From positions 1-47,181 of the forward strand of contig JAJEIM010000029.1 of assembly GCA_022827785.1 (NCBI GenBank): 47,181 nucleotides of DNA, read 5' to 3'. This stretch comes from Acidimicrobiia bacterium. GTDB taxonomy: Bacteria > Actinomycetota > Acidimicrobiia > Spongiisociales > Spongiisociaceae. Under the pieces are notes generated by a model. That model saw only the letters and a program-made list of their open reading frames with translations. It ran no database searches and had not been told where the DNA came from. The position numbers and the translations under genes were made by a program. Below, in pieces: positions 7,711 through 16,182 of the stretch; the first letter of the stretch is position 1; each line of letters begins with the position of its first letter.

Positions 7711-9554
7711 CCGGCCGCTCTCAGGCGCCGGAAACGGGGGCGGCCGTGGATCCGGTGACCTTCTCGATCCTGTCCAGCGCTTTCGTGAGCCTCGTGGACG
7801 AGATGGTCGGCGCCCTGCAGGACGCCTGCCTGTCCTTCGTGATCTACGTCGGCGACGTCAGCGGGGGGCTCCTGAACGCCGGGGGAGAGCTGGTCGCCCA
7901 GGGTACCCGGGACGTGGCGGTCCACGTCGGCGCTCTCCAGCCCAGCACCCAGGCGGTGATAGAGGACTTCGGGGACGTCGAGGGGGGCATCGAGGAAGGG
8001 GACGTCTACGCCTTCAACGATCCCTACCGGGGCGGGACCCACCTTCCGGACATGACCTTCATCAGTCCGATCTTCTGGAAGGGAGACCTGATCGCCTTCA
8101 CCGCCACCAAGGGCCACTGGTCCGACGTGGGGGGCGCCACGCCCGGATCGATGAACGCGCTGGCTGCCGACATCCACGCCGAGGGACTGGTCATACCCCC
8201 GCTAAAGATCGTCTCCCGCGGGGTCATACGTCACGATGTCCGCAACCTGATCATGGCCAACATCCGCGTTCCCGTGAATGCCACCGGCGATCTCATCGCC
8301 CACATAGAGGCCGCCCGGGTGGGGGAGAGGCGGCTCGGCAGCCTCATCACCAAATACGGGCTGGAGACGGTGCTGGCATCGATGGAGCAGACCCTCGACC
8401 ACTCCGAACGCGAGCTGATCGCGGAGATCCTCCAATGTCCGGAGGGCACCTGGGTGACCGAGGACTTCATCGACTACGACCCCCAGGCGCCAGAGGAGGG
8501 CCCGGTGCTGGTCTCCGTGAGGATGACGATCCAGCACGATCCTCCGAGGGTCACCTACGACATGAGGGGCTCTGGTCCGCCGGTGCGGTCGGGGATGAAC
8601 GGCACCCGCGGGTCGACTTCGGGAGCACTGGTGGCAGGAACCAAGTACATCTTCCCCAAGCCTCCGATGAACGCCGGCTGGTCGCGGATCATCCGAGCGG
8701 TCTTCCCCGAGACCAGCGTCGTGAACGCGGTGCGACCCTACGCCGTGTGCGGCGAGGTTTCGGGCGCCTACGAGAAGACGACCGCCTGCGTCCAGCGGCT
8801 GTGGGCACAGGTCCTGCCGCATCGCTCCTTCGCCGGCAACTTCAACCTCGAGTACGTGGTGGCCGGCGGGATAGACGACCGGCCCGGCCGGCACTCCAAC
8901 TACTTCGTCTATTACCACTGGCACACCGGCGGCTGGGGAGGAAAGTACGGAGCCGACGGCAGGGACTGCGGCGCCGCCATCTTCGGGCTGGGCATCCTCA
9001 ACCAGTCGAGCGAGGTCATCGAGAGGATGTGGCCGGTCACCTTCGATCGGTTGGCGCCGGTGACCGACTCCATGGGAGCGGGAAGGTGGAGGGGAGGAGC
9101 CGGATTGGAGTCGGTGCTACGGGTCGAGAACTCCGGCGGCGTGCGGCTTTCCTACATCGCCGACCGGGGGGAGGACGGGCCCGGCGGGCCCCGAGGCCTG
9201 TTCGGAGGACTGGACGGCATACCCATCAGAGTGGTCAAGAATCTCGGCGCCGACGACGAGAAGGTGCTCCCCATCTACTTCGCCGACGAGTTCATCGGAC
9301 AGCACGGCACCTTCTATCACGTGTCTTCCGGTGGTGGCGGCTATGGAAACCCGCTGGAACGGGATCCCGACGCCGTACTCGAAGACGTCCTGGACAGGTA
9401 CATTTCGCTCGTGTCCGCCCGGCGGGACTACGGAGTCGTCATCGATGTGCGGGACGCCGACCTCTTGGAATACCGGATCGACATCGAAGCCACCCGGGCC
9501 CGGCGCGCCGAGCTGCGGGCCGCCCGGACACCAACAGGAGAGACGAAGCCATGA
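7707..9554 (+). CDS. hyuB: Hydantoinase/oxoprolinase subunit B (HyuB), cassette 1
   Basis: This 615-aa HyuB family protein begins MTGRSQAPETGAAVDPVTFS; an upstream in-frame extension lies inside hyuA and is not used. Family blocks seen are NDPYRGGTHLPDMTF (about residue 107), GHWSDVGGATPGS, the central GEVSGAYEKT region and the C-terminal SSGGGGYGNPLERDP, which is a strong HyuB marker. It forms the active complex with HyuA. The start overlaps the hyuA stop (ATGA), and its own stop overlaps the aminotransferase start in the same way. Confidence 0.9.
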   Translation: MTGRSQAPETGAAVDPVTFSILSSAFVSLVDEMVGALQDACLSFVIYVGDVSGGLLNAGGELVAQGTRDVAVHVGALQPSTQAVIEDFGDVEGGIEEGDVYAFNDPYRGGTHLPDMTFISPIFWKGDLIAFTATKGHWSDVGGATPGSMNALAADIHAEGLVIPPLKIVSRGVIRHDVRNLIMANIRVPVNATGDLIAHIEAARVGERRLGSLITKYGLETVLASMEQTLDHSERELIAEILQCPEGTWVTEDFIDYDPQAPEEGPVLVSVRMTIQHDPPRVTYDMRGSGPPVRSGMNGTRGSTSGALVAGTKYIFPKPPMNAGWSRIIRAVFPETSVVNAVRPYAVCGEVSGAYEKTTACVQRLWAQVLPHRSFAGNFNLEYVVAGGIDDRPGRHSNYFVYYHWHTGGWGGKYGADGRDCGAAIFGLGILNQSSEVIERMWPVTFDRLAPVTDSMGAGRWRGGAGLESVLRVENSGGVRLSYIADRGEDGPGGPRGLFGGLDGIPIRVVKNLGADDEKVLPIYFADEFIGQHGTFYHVSSGGGGYGNPLERDPDAVLEDVLDRYISLVSARRDYGVVIDVRDADLLEYRIDIEATRARRAELRAARTPTGETKP

Positions 9555-10906
9555 GTAATGCAAGAGAACTGTTCGTCGACCGGTACCGTGAGCGCACCCC
9601 GGGTTCACGCCGCCATTACGAGGAAGCGAGAGAGCACCTGCCCGGCGGGGTTCCGGGCAATGCCGGGTACCGCCCGCCCTATCCGCTGTACGTGGATCGC
9701 GCCGCCGGGCCCTTCCTCTGGGATATCGACGGCAACCGGTACATCGACTCGCTGATCGGAGGCGGACCCCACATCCTCGGACATTCACCGCCCGCGGTGA
9801 TGGACGCGGTGGCGAAGCAGCTCTCGTCGGGCACCAGCACCATCGCCCCGCCCACCACTGCCCTGGCTCTCGCCCGCCGGATCCGCAAGCACATGCCACA
9901 CATGGAGATGGTGCGCTTCGTGCACACCGGGTCGGAGGCGGTGCACATGGCGATGCGAGCCGCACGCGCCTTCACCGGTCGGTCGAAGATCGGAAAGTTC
10001 GAGGGCAACTTCCACGGCGGGTACGACAACCTGCTGATCAGCGGAACCTCCTACGGTGGTCCCGAGGAGTCCCCCCGGTCGCTCCCCGAGGGCGCGGGGA
10101 TCCCGCAGAGTGTCCTGGACGACACGATCGTCCTCCCCTTCAACAACACCGACGCCACGGTCGCCCTGATCGAACGGCACGCCTCGGAGCTGGCTGCAGT
10201 CGTCGTGGAAGCAGTCGGAGGTACCTGGCTGGGAGGAATCGTGGCCGGCCAGAGCTTCCTGGAAGCGCTTCGGGAGGTCACCGCCCGGCACGGCATCCTC
10301 CTGATCCTCGACGAGGTGATTACCGGTTTCCGGGTAGCGCCGGGCGGCAGCGCGGAGGTCACCGGTATCGTCCCCGACCTGACGGCGCTGGCCAAGACCA
10401 TCGGCGGGGGATTCCCGATGGGCGCATTCGGGGGCCGGCGTGACGTGATGAGCCGGGTAGTGACCCCGAAGCGCGGTCCCGATGACGACCGGGAGACCAT
10501 CTTCCAGTCGGGAACCTTCCAGAGCAACCTGGTCTCGTTGACCGCCGGCCTTGCCATGCTCTCGGAACTCGAGCAGCCGGGAACCTACGAGAAGCTGGAC
10601 GACCTGGGCAACCAGGTACGGGAGGGAATCGAGAAGATCGGCGCCAACCTGGGCATGCCCATCCGGGCTGTCGGGCAGGGTTCCATCTTCGGTGTCTACT
10701 TCGCCGACGAACCCCCGCGCACCATCAGAGACGTGATCGCCAGCGACCGGGAGTCGGCGGGGATCTTCTACCTGGGACTGCTGGCCCACGGGGTGTTCAT
10801 CACCCCGTACCACTTGGGCTTCACCAACGCCGCGCAGGATCAGGCGGAAATAGACGAGATACTCGACATATGCCAAGGCGTGCTCACCACCATCAAGGAG
10901 GGCTGA
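9551..10906 (+). CDS. Class III aminotransferase, glutamate-1-semialdehyde aminomutase-like, cassette 1
   Basis: This 451-aa PLP-dependent fold type I enzyme has DIDGNRYIDSL near residue 58, the phosphate-binding HTGSEAVHMA, FEGNFHGGYDN, Asp254 in LILDEVITGFR (pyridine N contact) and the Schiff-base Lys282 in LAKTIGGGFPMGAFGG. The overall pattern is closest to HemL-like aminomutases and related omega-aminotransferases. The gene is translationally coupled to hyuB and not associated with tetrapyrrole genes, so a catabolic amino transfer or amino-shift step is more likely than haem synthesis. The open frame upstream to 8435 is a shadow of hyuB. Confidence 0.88.
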   Translation: MSNARELFVDRYRERTPGSRRHYEEAREHLPGGVPGNAGYRPPYPLYVDRAAGPFLWDIDGNRYIDSLIGGGPHILGHSPPAVMDAVAKQLSSGTSTIAPPTTALALARRIRKHMPHMEMVRFVHTGSEAVHMAMRAARAFTGRSKIGKFEGNFHGGYDNLLISGTSYGGPEESPRSLPEGAGIPQSVLDDTIVLPFNNTDATVALIERHASELAAVVVEAVGGTWLGGIVAGQSFLEALREVTARHGILLILDEVITGFRVAPGGSAEVTGIVPDLTALAKTIGGGFPMGAFGGRRDVMSRVVTPKRGPDDDRETIFQSGTFQSNLVSLTAGLAMLSELEQPGTYEKLDDLGNQVREGIEKIGANLGMPIRAVGQGSIFGVYFADEPPRTIRDVIASDRESAGIFYLGLLAHGVFITPYHLGFTNAAQDQAEIDEILDICQGVLTTIKEG

Positions 10907-10951
10907 CCCGGTGAATCACTCCGGGGATGCCACAGGAGGCCGGTGGGCGCC

Positions 10952-12166
10952 ATGAAGGGAATGCTGTCAGGCATCACGATCCTCGAGTTGGGCCAGGTGA
11001 TAGCCGGCACCTACGGGGGCATGATCCTCGCGGATCTGGGCGCCGAGGTGATCAAGATCGAACCTCATTGGGGCGATGCGGCCCGGAACCCGAAGATCAC
11101 CCCGGTGAGGGGGGAGAGCGCGGTTCACCTGCAACTGAACCGCGGCAAGAGGAGCATGGTCATCGATCTGAAGAGCGAGGCCGGACGGGAGGTCTTCTAC
11201 GGCCTGGTGGCCGAGTCGGACGTGGTCATCGACAACTTCCGGCCCGGCGTGATGGCTCGCCTGAAGATCGACCACGAGAGCCTGCTAAGGCACAACCCGC
11301 GCATCATCACCGTTTCCGTGACCGGATTCGGCGCCGGCGGACCGGCCAGTGACCAGCCGGCCTTCGATCTGGTGGTGCAGGCCTTGAGCGGGCTCCTCGA
11401 CCTGACCGGGCCGCCTGACGGTCCGCCGGCCCGGGTCGGCATACCCCTCGCCGACATTTCCGGCGGCATCTTCGCCTGCGTGGCGGTGCTCGGTGCGCTG
11501 GTCGGCAGGGAACTCCACGGGGAAGGCCGGCACGCCGACATCTCGATGCTGGACTCCCTGGTCTCGATGCTCTCCTACGATGCCCTCCACCACTTGAATA
11601 CCGGCGCCCTCAACCGGCGGCAAGGTACCGAACACGCCCATATCGTTCCCTGGCAGGCTTTCGAGACCAGGGACGGCTACATGGTGGTGGCGGCCCGGGG
11701 CGAGAAGTTCTGGCAGAACCTGTGCGACGCCATCGATCGCCCGGACCTCAAGGACGACCCCCGCACCCGGGACAACGGCGCCCGCCTTGAACACCGCGAG
11801 TACGTGGTGAGGATCCTTGCCGAGGCATTTGCCCGACGGACCAGGGACGAGTGGATGGACCTGGCGACGAAGCACGACCTGCCCGTCGCCCCGGTGAATG
11901 ACCTCGCCGACGTGTTCCGCTATCCGCAGGTTCAGGCCAGGGAGATGGTCCGCCGGTACCGGCATCCCACCGTGGGGGATGTCTCCTACCTTCCCAGCCC
12001 CTTCAAGCTCACCGATTGGGAGATGCCCGGCCTCCCGGCGCCGATGCTGGGAGAACACACGGTCGAGCTCCTGAGCAACAGGCTGGCCTACTCTGACGAG
12101 ACGATCGGCCGGTTGGTGGAGCGCGGGGTGGTGGGGACCGGGCGGGACGGGAACGGAGTCTCGTGA
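10952..12166 (+). CDS. CaiB/BaiF family III CoA-transferase
   Basis: This protein of about 404 aa moves CoA between carboxylic acids through enzyme-bound anhydrides. The N-terminal GITILELGQVIAGTYGGMIL and ADLGAEVIKIEPHWGD blocks are typical, and Asp168 in IPLADISGG matches the catalytic Asp of formyl-CoA transferase. The AGGAGG at 10934-10939 is 3 nt from a GTG at 10943 and 12 nt from the ATG at 10952. I chose ATG, and the alternative adds three residues. It precedes E1 alpha by 1 nt, which suggests it activates or recycles the acyl product made by the dehydrogenase. Confidence 0.88.
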   Translation: MKGMLSGITILELGQVIAGTYGGMILADLGAEVIKIEPHWGDAARNPKITPVRGESAVHLQLNRGKRSMVIDLKSEAGREVFYGLVAESDVVIDNFRPGVMARLKIDHESLLRHNPRIITVSVTGFGAGGPASDQPAFDLVVQALSGLLDLTGPPDGPPARVGIPLADISGGIFACVAVLGALVGRELHGEGRHADISMLDSLVSMLSYDALHHLNTGALNRRQGTEHAHIVPWQAFETRDGYMVVAARGEKFWQNLCDAIDRPDLKDDPRTRDNGARLEHREYVVRILAEAFARRTRDEWMDLATKHDLPVAPVNDLADVFRYPQVQAREMVRRYRHPTVGDVSYLPSPFKLTDWEMPGLPAPMLGEHTVELLSNRLAYSDETIGRLVERGVVGTGRDGNGVS

Positions 12167-12167
12167 G

Positions 12168-13160
12168 ATGAACAGAGAGTCTGCCTTCCAGACGTCCACC
12201 GATCCGGGTGGCCTGACCGACAGCCGGCTGAGCGAGGTCTTCAGGCTCATGTACACCATCCGGCGGTTCGAGGTGACCACCGAACGGGCACACCTCGACG
12301 GGGAGCTCTACGGGCCGTTTCACTCCTCCATGGGACAGGAGGCCGTCTCGGTGGGGGCCTGCATCGCCTTGCGCCCCGATGATGTCGTGACATCCACCCA
12401 CCGCGGGCACGGACATGCAATCGCCAAGGGCGCCGACCTGGGCCGGATCTGCGCCGAGCTGTGGGGACGGTCCACCGGCTATTGCCAGGGCAAGGGCGGA
12501 TCAATGCACATCGTGAGCATGGAGCACGGGTTCGTGGGCCAGAGTCCGATAATCGGGGGGAGCGGTCTCCTGGCCACCGGCGCGGCGCTTGCTTTCGACC
12601 TCACGAAGGACTCCCGGGTTGCGGTGGCGTTCATGGGCGACGGGGCGGTGGGACAGGGGGTCTTTCACGAGAGTCTCAACCTGGCGGCCATCTGGAGGCT
12701 GCCCGTGGTGTTCATCGTGGAGAACAACGGTTTCGCCCACTCCTTCCGGGCCGAGCAGATGCAGCTGAATCCCGATATCGCACCCAGGGCAGAGGGGTAC
12801 GGGATCCCCGGGGTCGTGGTGGACGGGATGAACGTCCTGGATGTTCATGAGGCCACCAGGACGGCGGTCGACCGGGCGCGCCGGGGCGACGGCCCGACCC
12901 TCATAGAAGCCAAGTGCTATCGATGGAGGGGACACAACCTGGGCGATGCCGAGCATCTGTACCGGGCGCGCGAGGAAGTGGAGAAGGCCCGCCGCGACGA
13001 TCCGATCGAGCGTTTCAAGCAGGCGGTCGCGGACCGGATACCGGAAAGGACGCTGGCTGCCATCGAAGCGAAAGTCGACGGGGAGATCGAGGCAGCCGTG
13101 CGGTTTGCCGGCGCGTCCCCTCCGCCCGATCCCGGAATCGCCCTGGAAGGAAGCTTCTAG
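12168..13160 (+). CDS. 2-oxoacid dehydrogenase E1 component, alpha subunit
   Basis: This 330-aa thiamine-diphosphate subunit is of pyruvate/acetoin dehydrogenase type. MYTIRRFE, PFHSSMGQEAVSVG and HRGHGHAIAKG are family blocks. The ThDP motif runs from MGDGAVGQGVFHESLN to VFIVENN (about residues 156-186). YRWRGHNLGD near the C-terminus matches the phosphorylation-loop region of E1 alpha. The size and split alpha/beta form resemble AcoA/AcoB-type complexes. E1 beta follows after 2 nt and the E2 subunit is 6.6 kb further downstream on the same strand. Confidence 0.9.
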   Translation: MNRESAFQTSTDPGGLTDSRLSEVFRLMYTIRRFEVTTERAHLDGELYGPFHSSMGQEAVSVGACIALRPDDVVTSTHRGHGHAIAKGADLGRICAELWGRSTGYCQGKGGSMHIVSMEHGFVGQSPIIGGSGLLATGAALAFDLTKDSRVAVAFMGDGAVGQGVFHESLNLAAIWRLPVVFIVENNGFAHSFRAEQMQLNPDIAPRAEGYGIPGVVVDGMNVLDVHEATRTAVDRARRGDGPTLIEAKCYRWRGHNLGDAEHLYRAREEVEKARRDDPIERFKQAVADRIPERTLAAIEAKVDGEIEAAVRFAGASPPPDPGIALEGSF

Positions 13161-13162
13161 AA

Positions 13163-14155
13163 GTGCGGGAGATCACGTTCGTCGAGGCGGTCCGGGAGGC
13201 GCAGGCGGAAGCCCTGGCCTCGGACGACCGGGTGTTCATCATGGGCCAGGAGATCGGCGAGTACGGCGGCGTTTTCAGGGCTACGGAGGGTCTGGCCGAG
13301 CGCTTCGGGGCACACCGGGTTCGGGACATGCCGATCGCCGAGCAGTCGATGCTGGGGGCGGGGGTAGGGGCGGCGGTGATGGGGATGCGACCCATCGTGG
13401 AGGTCATGTTCATGGACTTCATCGCCTGCGGGATGGACGCCATCGTCAGCCATGCCGCCAAGATGCGCTATATGTCGGGCGACCAGATGCGGGCCCCCAT
13501 GGTGATCCGCACGCAGGGCGGTTCGGGAACCCATCACGGCGCCCAGCATTCCCAAACCCTCGAGAGCTGGTTCCTTCACGTCCCGGGCCTGGCGGTGGTG
13601 GTCCCGTCCACACCGTCGGATGTCATAGGACTGTTCAGAGCCTCGATCGAACTCGATCATCCGGTCCTGTTCGTGGAGCACCGGGCGCTGTACCGGACCA
13701 CCGGGACGGTCGCCGACCGGGTGGAGACGATTCCCCTCGGAAGGGGTGTCATCAGGAGGTACGGAGACGATGTGACCGTGGCCGCGGTCGGGAAATCCGT
13801 CCGCCAGGCCCTGGTGGCAGCTCGCGAGCTGGACGAGGAGGGGGTGTCCGTCGAGGTGATCGATCTGCGGACGCTGGTGCCCATGGATGTGGATCTGGTA
13901 CTGGATTCGCTGTCCCGCACCCATCGGCTGGTCGTGGCCCACGAGGCCGTCGAGAGGGGCGGTTGGGCCGGGGAGCTGATTAGCAGGGCGGTGGCGGAGG
14001 GCTTCGACGAGCTGGACGCGCCACCGCTGCGAGCCGCGAGCCTGGCCACCCCCATCCCCTTCGCCCGGGAGCTGGAGGCCGAGATGATCTGCGACGAGCG
14101 GCTCATCGCCAGGCGCGTCAGGGAAAGCCTGGGCATGCCGGAGCCCTGGGCATGA
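13163..14155 (+). CDS. 2-oxoacid dehydrogenase E1 component, beta subunit
   Basis: This 330-aa beta subunit of the ThDP decarboxylase starts at GTG 13163 (VREITFVEAVREAQAEAL), placed by homology and by GGAAGGAAG about 10 nt upstream; the open frame back to 12914 is a shadow of E1 alpha. MGQEIGEYGGVFRATEGL supplies the Glu that activates ThDP. RDMPIAEQSMLGAGVGAA, MRYMSGDQMRAPMVIR and EVIDLRTLVPMD are standard E1 beta blocks. The last four bases overlap the next hyuA gene. Confidence 0.9.
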   Translation: MREITFVEAVREAQAEALASDDRVFIMGQEIGEYGGVFRATEGLAERFGAHRVRDMPIAEQSMLGAGVGAAVMGMRPIVEVMFMDFIACGMDAIVSHAAKMRYMSGDQMRAPMVIRTQGGSGTHHGAQHSQTLESWFLHVPGLAVVVPSTPSDVIGLFRASIELDHPVLFVEHRALYRTTGTVADRVETIPLGRGVIRRYGDDVTVAAVGKSVRQALVAARELDEEGVSVEVIDLRTLVPMDVDLVLDSLSRTHRLVVAHEAVERGGWAGELISRAVAEGFDELDAPPLRAASLATPIPFARELEAEMICDERLIARRVRESLGMPEPWA

Positions 14156-16182
14156 CCCGGGCGGCGGTCGACATCGGTGGAACCTTCACCGATGTGGTCA
14201 CCGTTGACGAGTCCACGGGCCGGCTGATCCAGGCCAAGGCCCTCACCACCTACCCGGACCCGACGCCGGGCTTTCTGAACGCGCTGGCCAAGGTCACCGA
14301 CCGCACCGAACTGGAAACGGTCGGTTACGGCACCACCCTGGCGACCAATGCGGTCCTCACCAGGTCGGGCGCCAGGACGGCTCTGCTGACGACCGAGGGG
14401 TTCCGGGACGTGCTGGAGATCCGCCGCACGCACCGATCCACCCTGTTCGACATCTACGAGCAGATCCCGGAGCCCTTGGTCCCACGGCCTCTCCGGTTCG
14501 AGATTCCCGAGCGGATCGCCGCTGACGGGAGCGTGGTGAACCAGCTTGACGAAGAGGCGGTCCGGGCTGCTGCGGACCGGCTCCGCAGGACCCGGGTGGA
14601 GTCGATCGCGGTCTCGTACCTCTTCTCGTTCATGAACCCGCAGCACGAGCTTCGAACCCGGGAGATCCTGGCCGAGGAACTGCCGGAACTCGCCGAGGAC
14701 ATCACCATCTCGTCCGAGGCCCTTCCCCTCCACCGCGAGTACGAGAGGACCAGCACCACGGTGATGAACGCCTACCTGACCCCGCTGGTTCGTAGCTACT
14801 TCAGCCGGCTCCGCGCCGAGCTCCGCGACAGCAAGCTCTTCGCCTGGTTGCAGATGATGCAGTCCAACGGCGGTCTGGTCCGGCCCGAACGGGCGGCTTC
14901 CTTCCCGATCCTGACCCTGCTCTCCGGTCCGGCCGGCGGGGTGATGGCCTCGGCCTACCTGGCGGACCTGCTGGGCGAGACCCACCTGCTCACCCTCGAC
15001 ATGGGCGGGACGAGCTGTGATGTGGCCGGGGTCACGAACGGCGATCCGGACACCCGGCTCGACTTCGAGATCGGCGGGTACGCCGTCTCCTATCCCACCC
15101 TGGACATCCACACGGTGGGCGCCGGTGGGGGAAGCATCGCCACAGTCGACGACTTCGGGAGGATCTCGGTCGGTCCCGACTCGGCGGGCTCCGATCCCGG
15201 TCCCGCCTGCTACGGCAGGGGAGGGGAGTTGCCCACCGTGACCGACGCCAACCTCGTCCTGGGCGTGTATGACCAGGAGTTCCGGCTCGGGGGAGAGATC
15301 TTCCCCGACCTCGACCTGGCGGCCCGGGCCATCGAGCGACACGTGGCCAGACCCCTCGGCCTGACGGTGGTGGAGGCGGCGGTGGGGATCGTGAGGCTGG
15401 TGAACGCCAACATGATGCACGCCCTGCGTACCGTCTCGATCGAGCGGGGGCGGGATCCCCGCGACTTCGCGCTGGTGCCGTTCGGCGGGGCGGGGCCCAC
15501 CCACGGCGTGCACATCGCCCGTGAGTTAGCACTGCGGCGGGTGGTGATCCCTCCCATTCCCGGCTGCAATTCGGCGCTGGGGATCCTTTCCTCGGACGTC
15601 CGGCACGACCTGGTGGCCACCCTGCGGGCCCGCATGGCAAAGCTCACTCCCGTCGAGCTCGGAGACGCGATCGCGGTGATGGCCGCGGAAGCCCGCCGGG
15701 AGCTGGAGGAGGACGGCATCCCGCCCGAGCGGCGGACCCTGCGAGCCAGCCTTGACATGCGCTACGCCGGTCAGGCCTACGAGCTCAACGTCGGGCTCCC
15801 GTCGCTCCGCCCCGACGGCCCCGCCATGGACCGAGCCATCGCGGACTTCCATCTCGTCCACCAGACCCGCTACGGGCACTCCCTCGGGGACGACATGGTC
15901 GATCTCGTGAACGTGAGGCTCACCGGACTGGGCGCCATACCCAAGCCGCACCTGGGAAGGGACGGCGCCGCGACCGGACAGGCCGAGCCCCGATCTCATC
16001 GGAGGGTCGTGTCAGTCGAGGGTCAGGCATCGACGGTGCCGATCTATCGCCGCGCCGACCTCATACCCGGCCAGACGCTGGCAACCCCGTCCGTGATCCA
16101 GCAGCTGGACTCCACGACCTACCTCCCGTTCGGCGAGGCCAGGGTCCACTCGACCGGTTCCATAGTGGTGGACCTGAGATGA
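14152..16182 (+). CDS. hyuA: Hydantoinase/oxoprolinase subunit A (HyuA), cassette 2
   Basis: This 676-aa second HyuA has intact N-terminal VDIGGTFTDVV (residues 6-16), GYGTTLATNAVL, LDMGGTSCDVAGV (about 283) and PFGGAGPTHGVHIA (about 443). It differs clearly from the cassette 1 copy throughout, for example LSGPAGGVMAS against SGPAAGAIAA, so the two are old paralogues with probably different substrates rather than a recent tandem duplication. It overlaps E1 beta and the following hyuB by 4 nt each. Confidence 0.9.
   Translation: MTRAAVDIGGTFTDVVTVDESTGRLIQAKALTTYPDPTPGFLNALAKVTDRTELETVGYGTTLATNAVLTRSGARTALLTTEGFRDVLEIRRTHRSTLFDIYEQIPEPLVPRPLRFEIPERIAADGSVVNQLDEEAVRAAADRLRRTRVESIAVSYLFSFMNPQHELRTREILAEELPELAEDITISSEALPLHREYERTSTTVMNAYLTPLVRSYFSRLRAELRDSKLFAWLQMMQSNGGLVRPERAASFPILTLLSGPAGGVMASAYLADLLGETHLLTLDMGGTSCDVAGVTNGDPDTRLDFEIGGYAVSYPTLDIHTVGAGGGSIATVDDFGRISVGPDSAGSDPGPACYGRGGELPTVTDANLVLGVYDQEFRLGGEIFPDLDLAARAIERHVARPLGLTVVEAAVGIVRLVNANMMHALRTVSIERGRDPRDFALVPFGGAGPTHGVHIARELALRRVVIPPIPGCNSALGILSSDVRHDLVATLRARMAKLTPVELGDAIAVMAAEARRELEEDGIPPERRTLRASLDMRYAGQAYELNVGLPSLRPDGPAMDRAIADFHLVHQTRYGHSLGDDMVDLVNVRLTGLGAIPKPHLGRDGAATGQAEPRSHRRVVSVEGQASTVPIYRRADLIPGQTLATPSVIQQLDSTTYLPFGEARVHSTGSIVVDLR

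Noticed and set aside
9551-10906. HemL (tetrapyrrole biosynthesis)
   Set aside because: Active-site pattern is HemL-like, but there are two copies, both coupled to hyuAB, and no haem genes nearby.
13657-15513. 618-aa ORF on the minus strand opposite E1 beta/hyuA
   Set aside because: It covers two conserved plus-strand genes and shows no family signature; it is a shadow frame.
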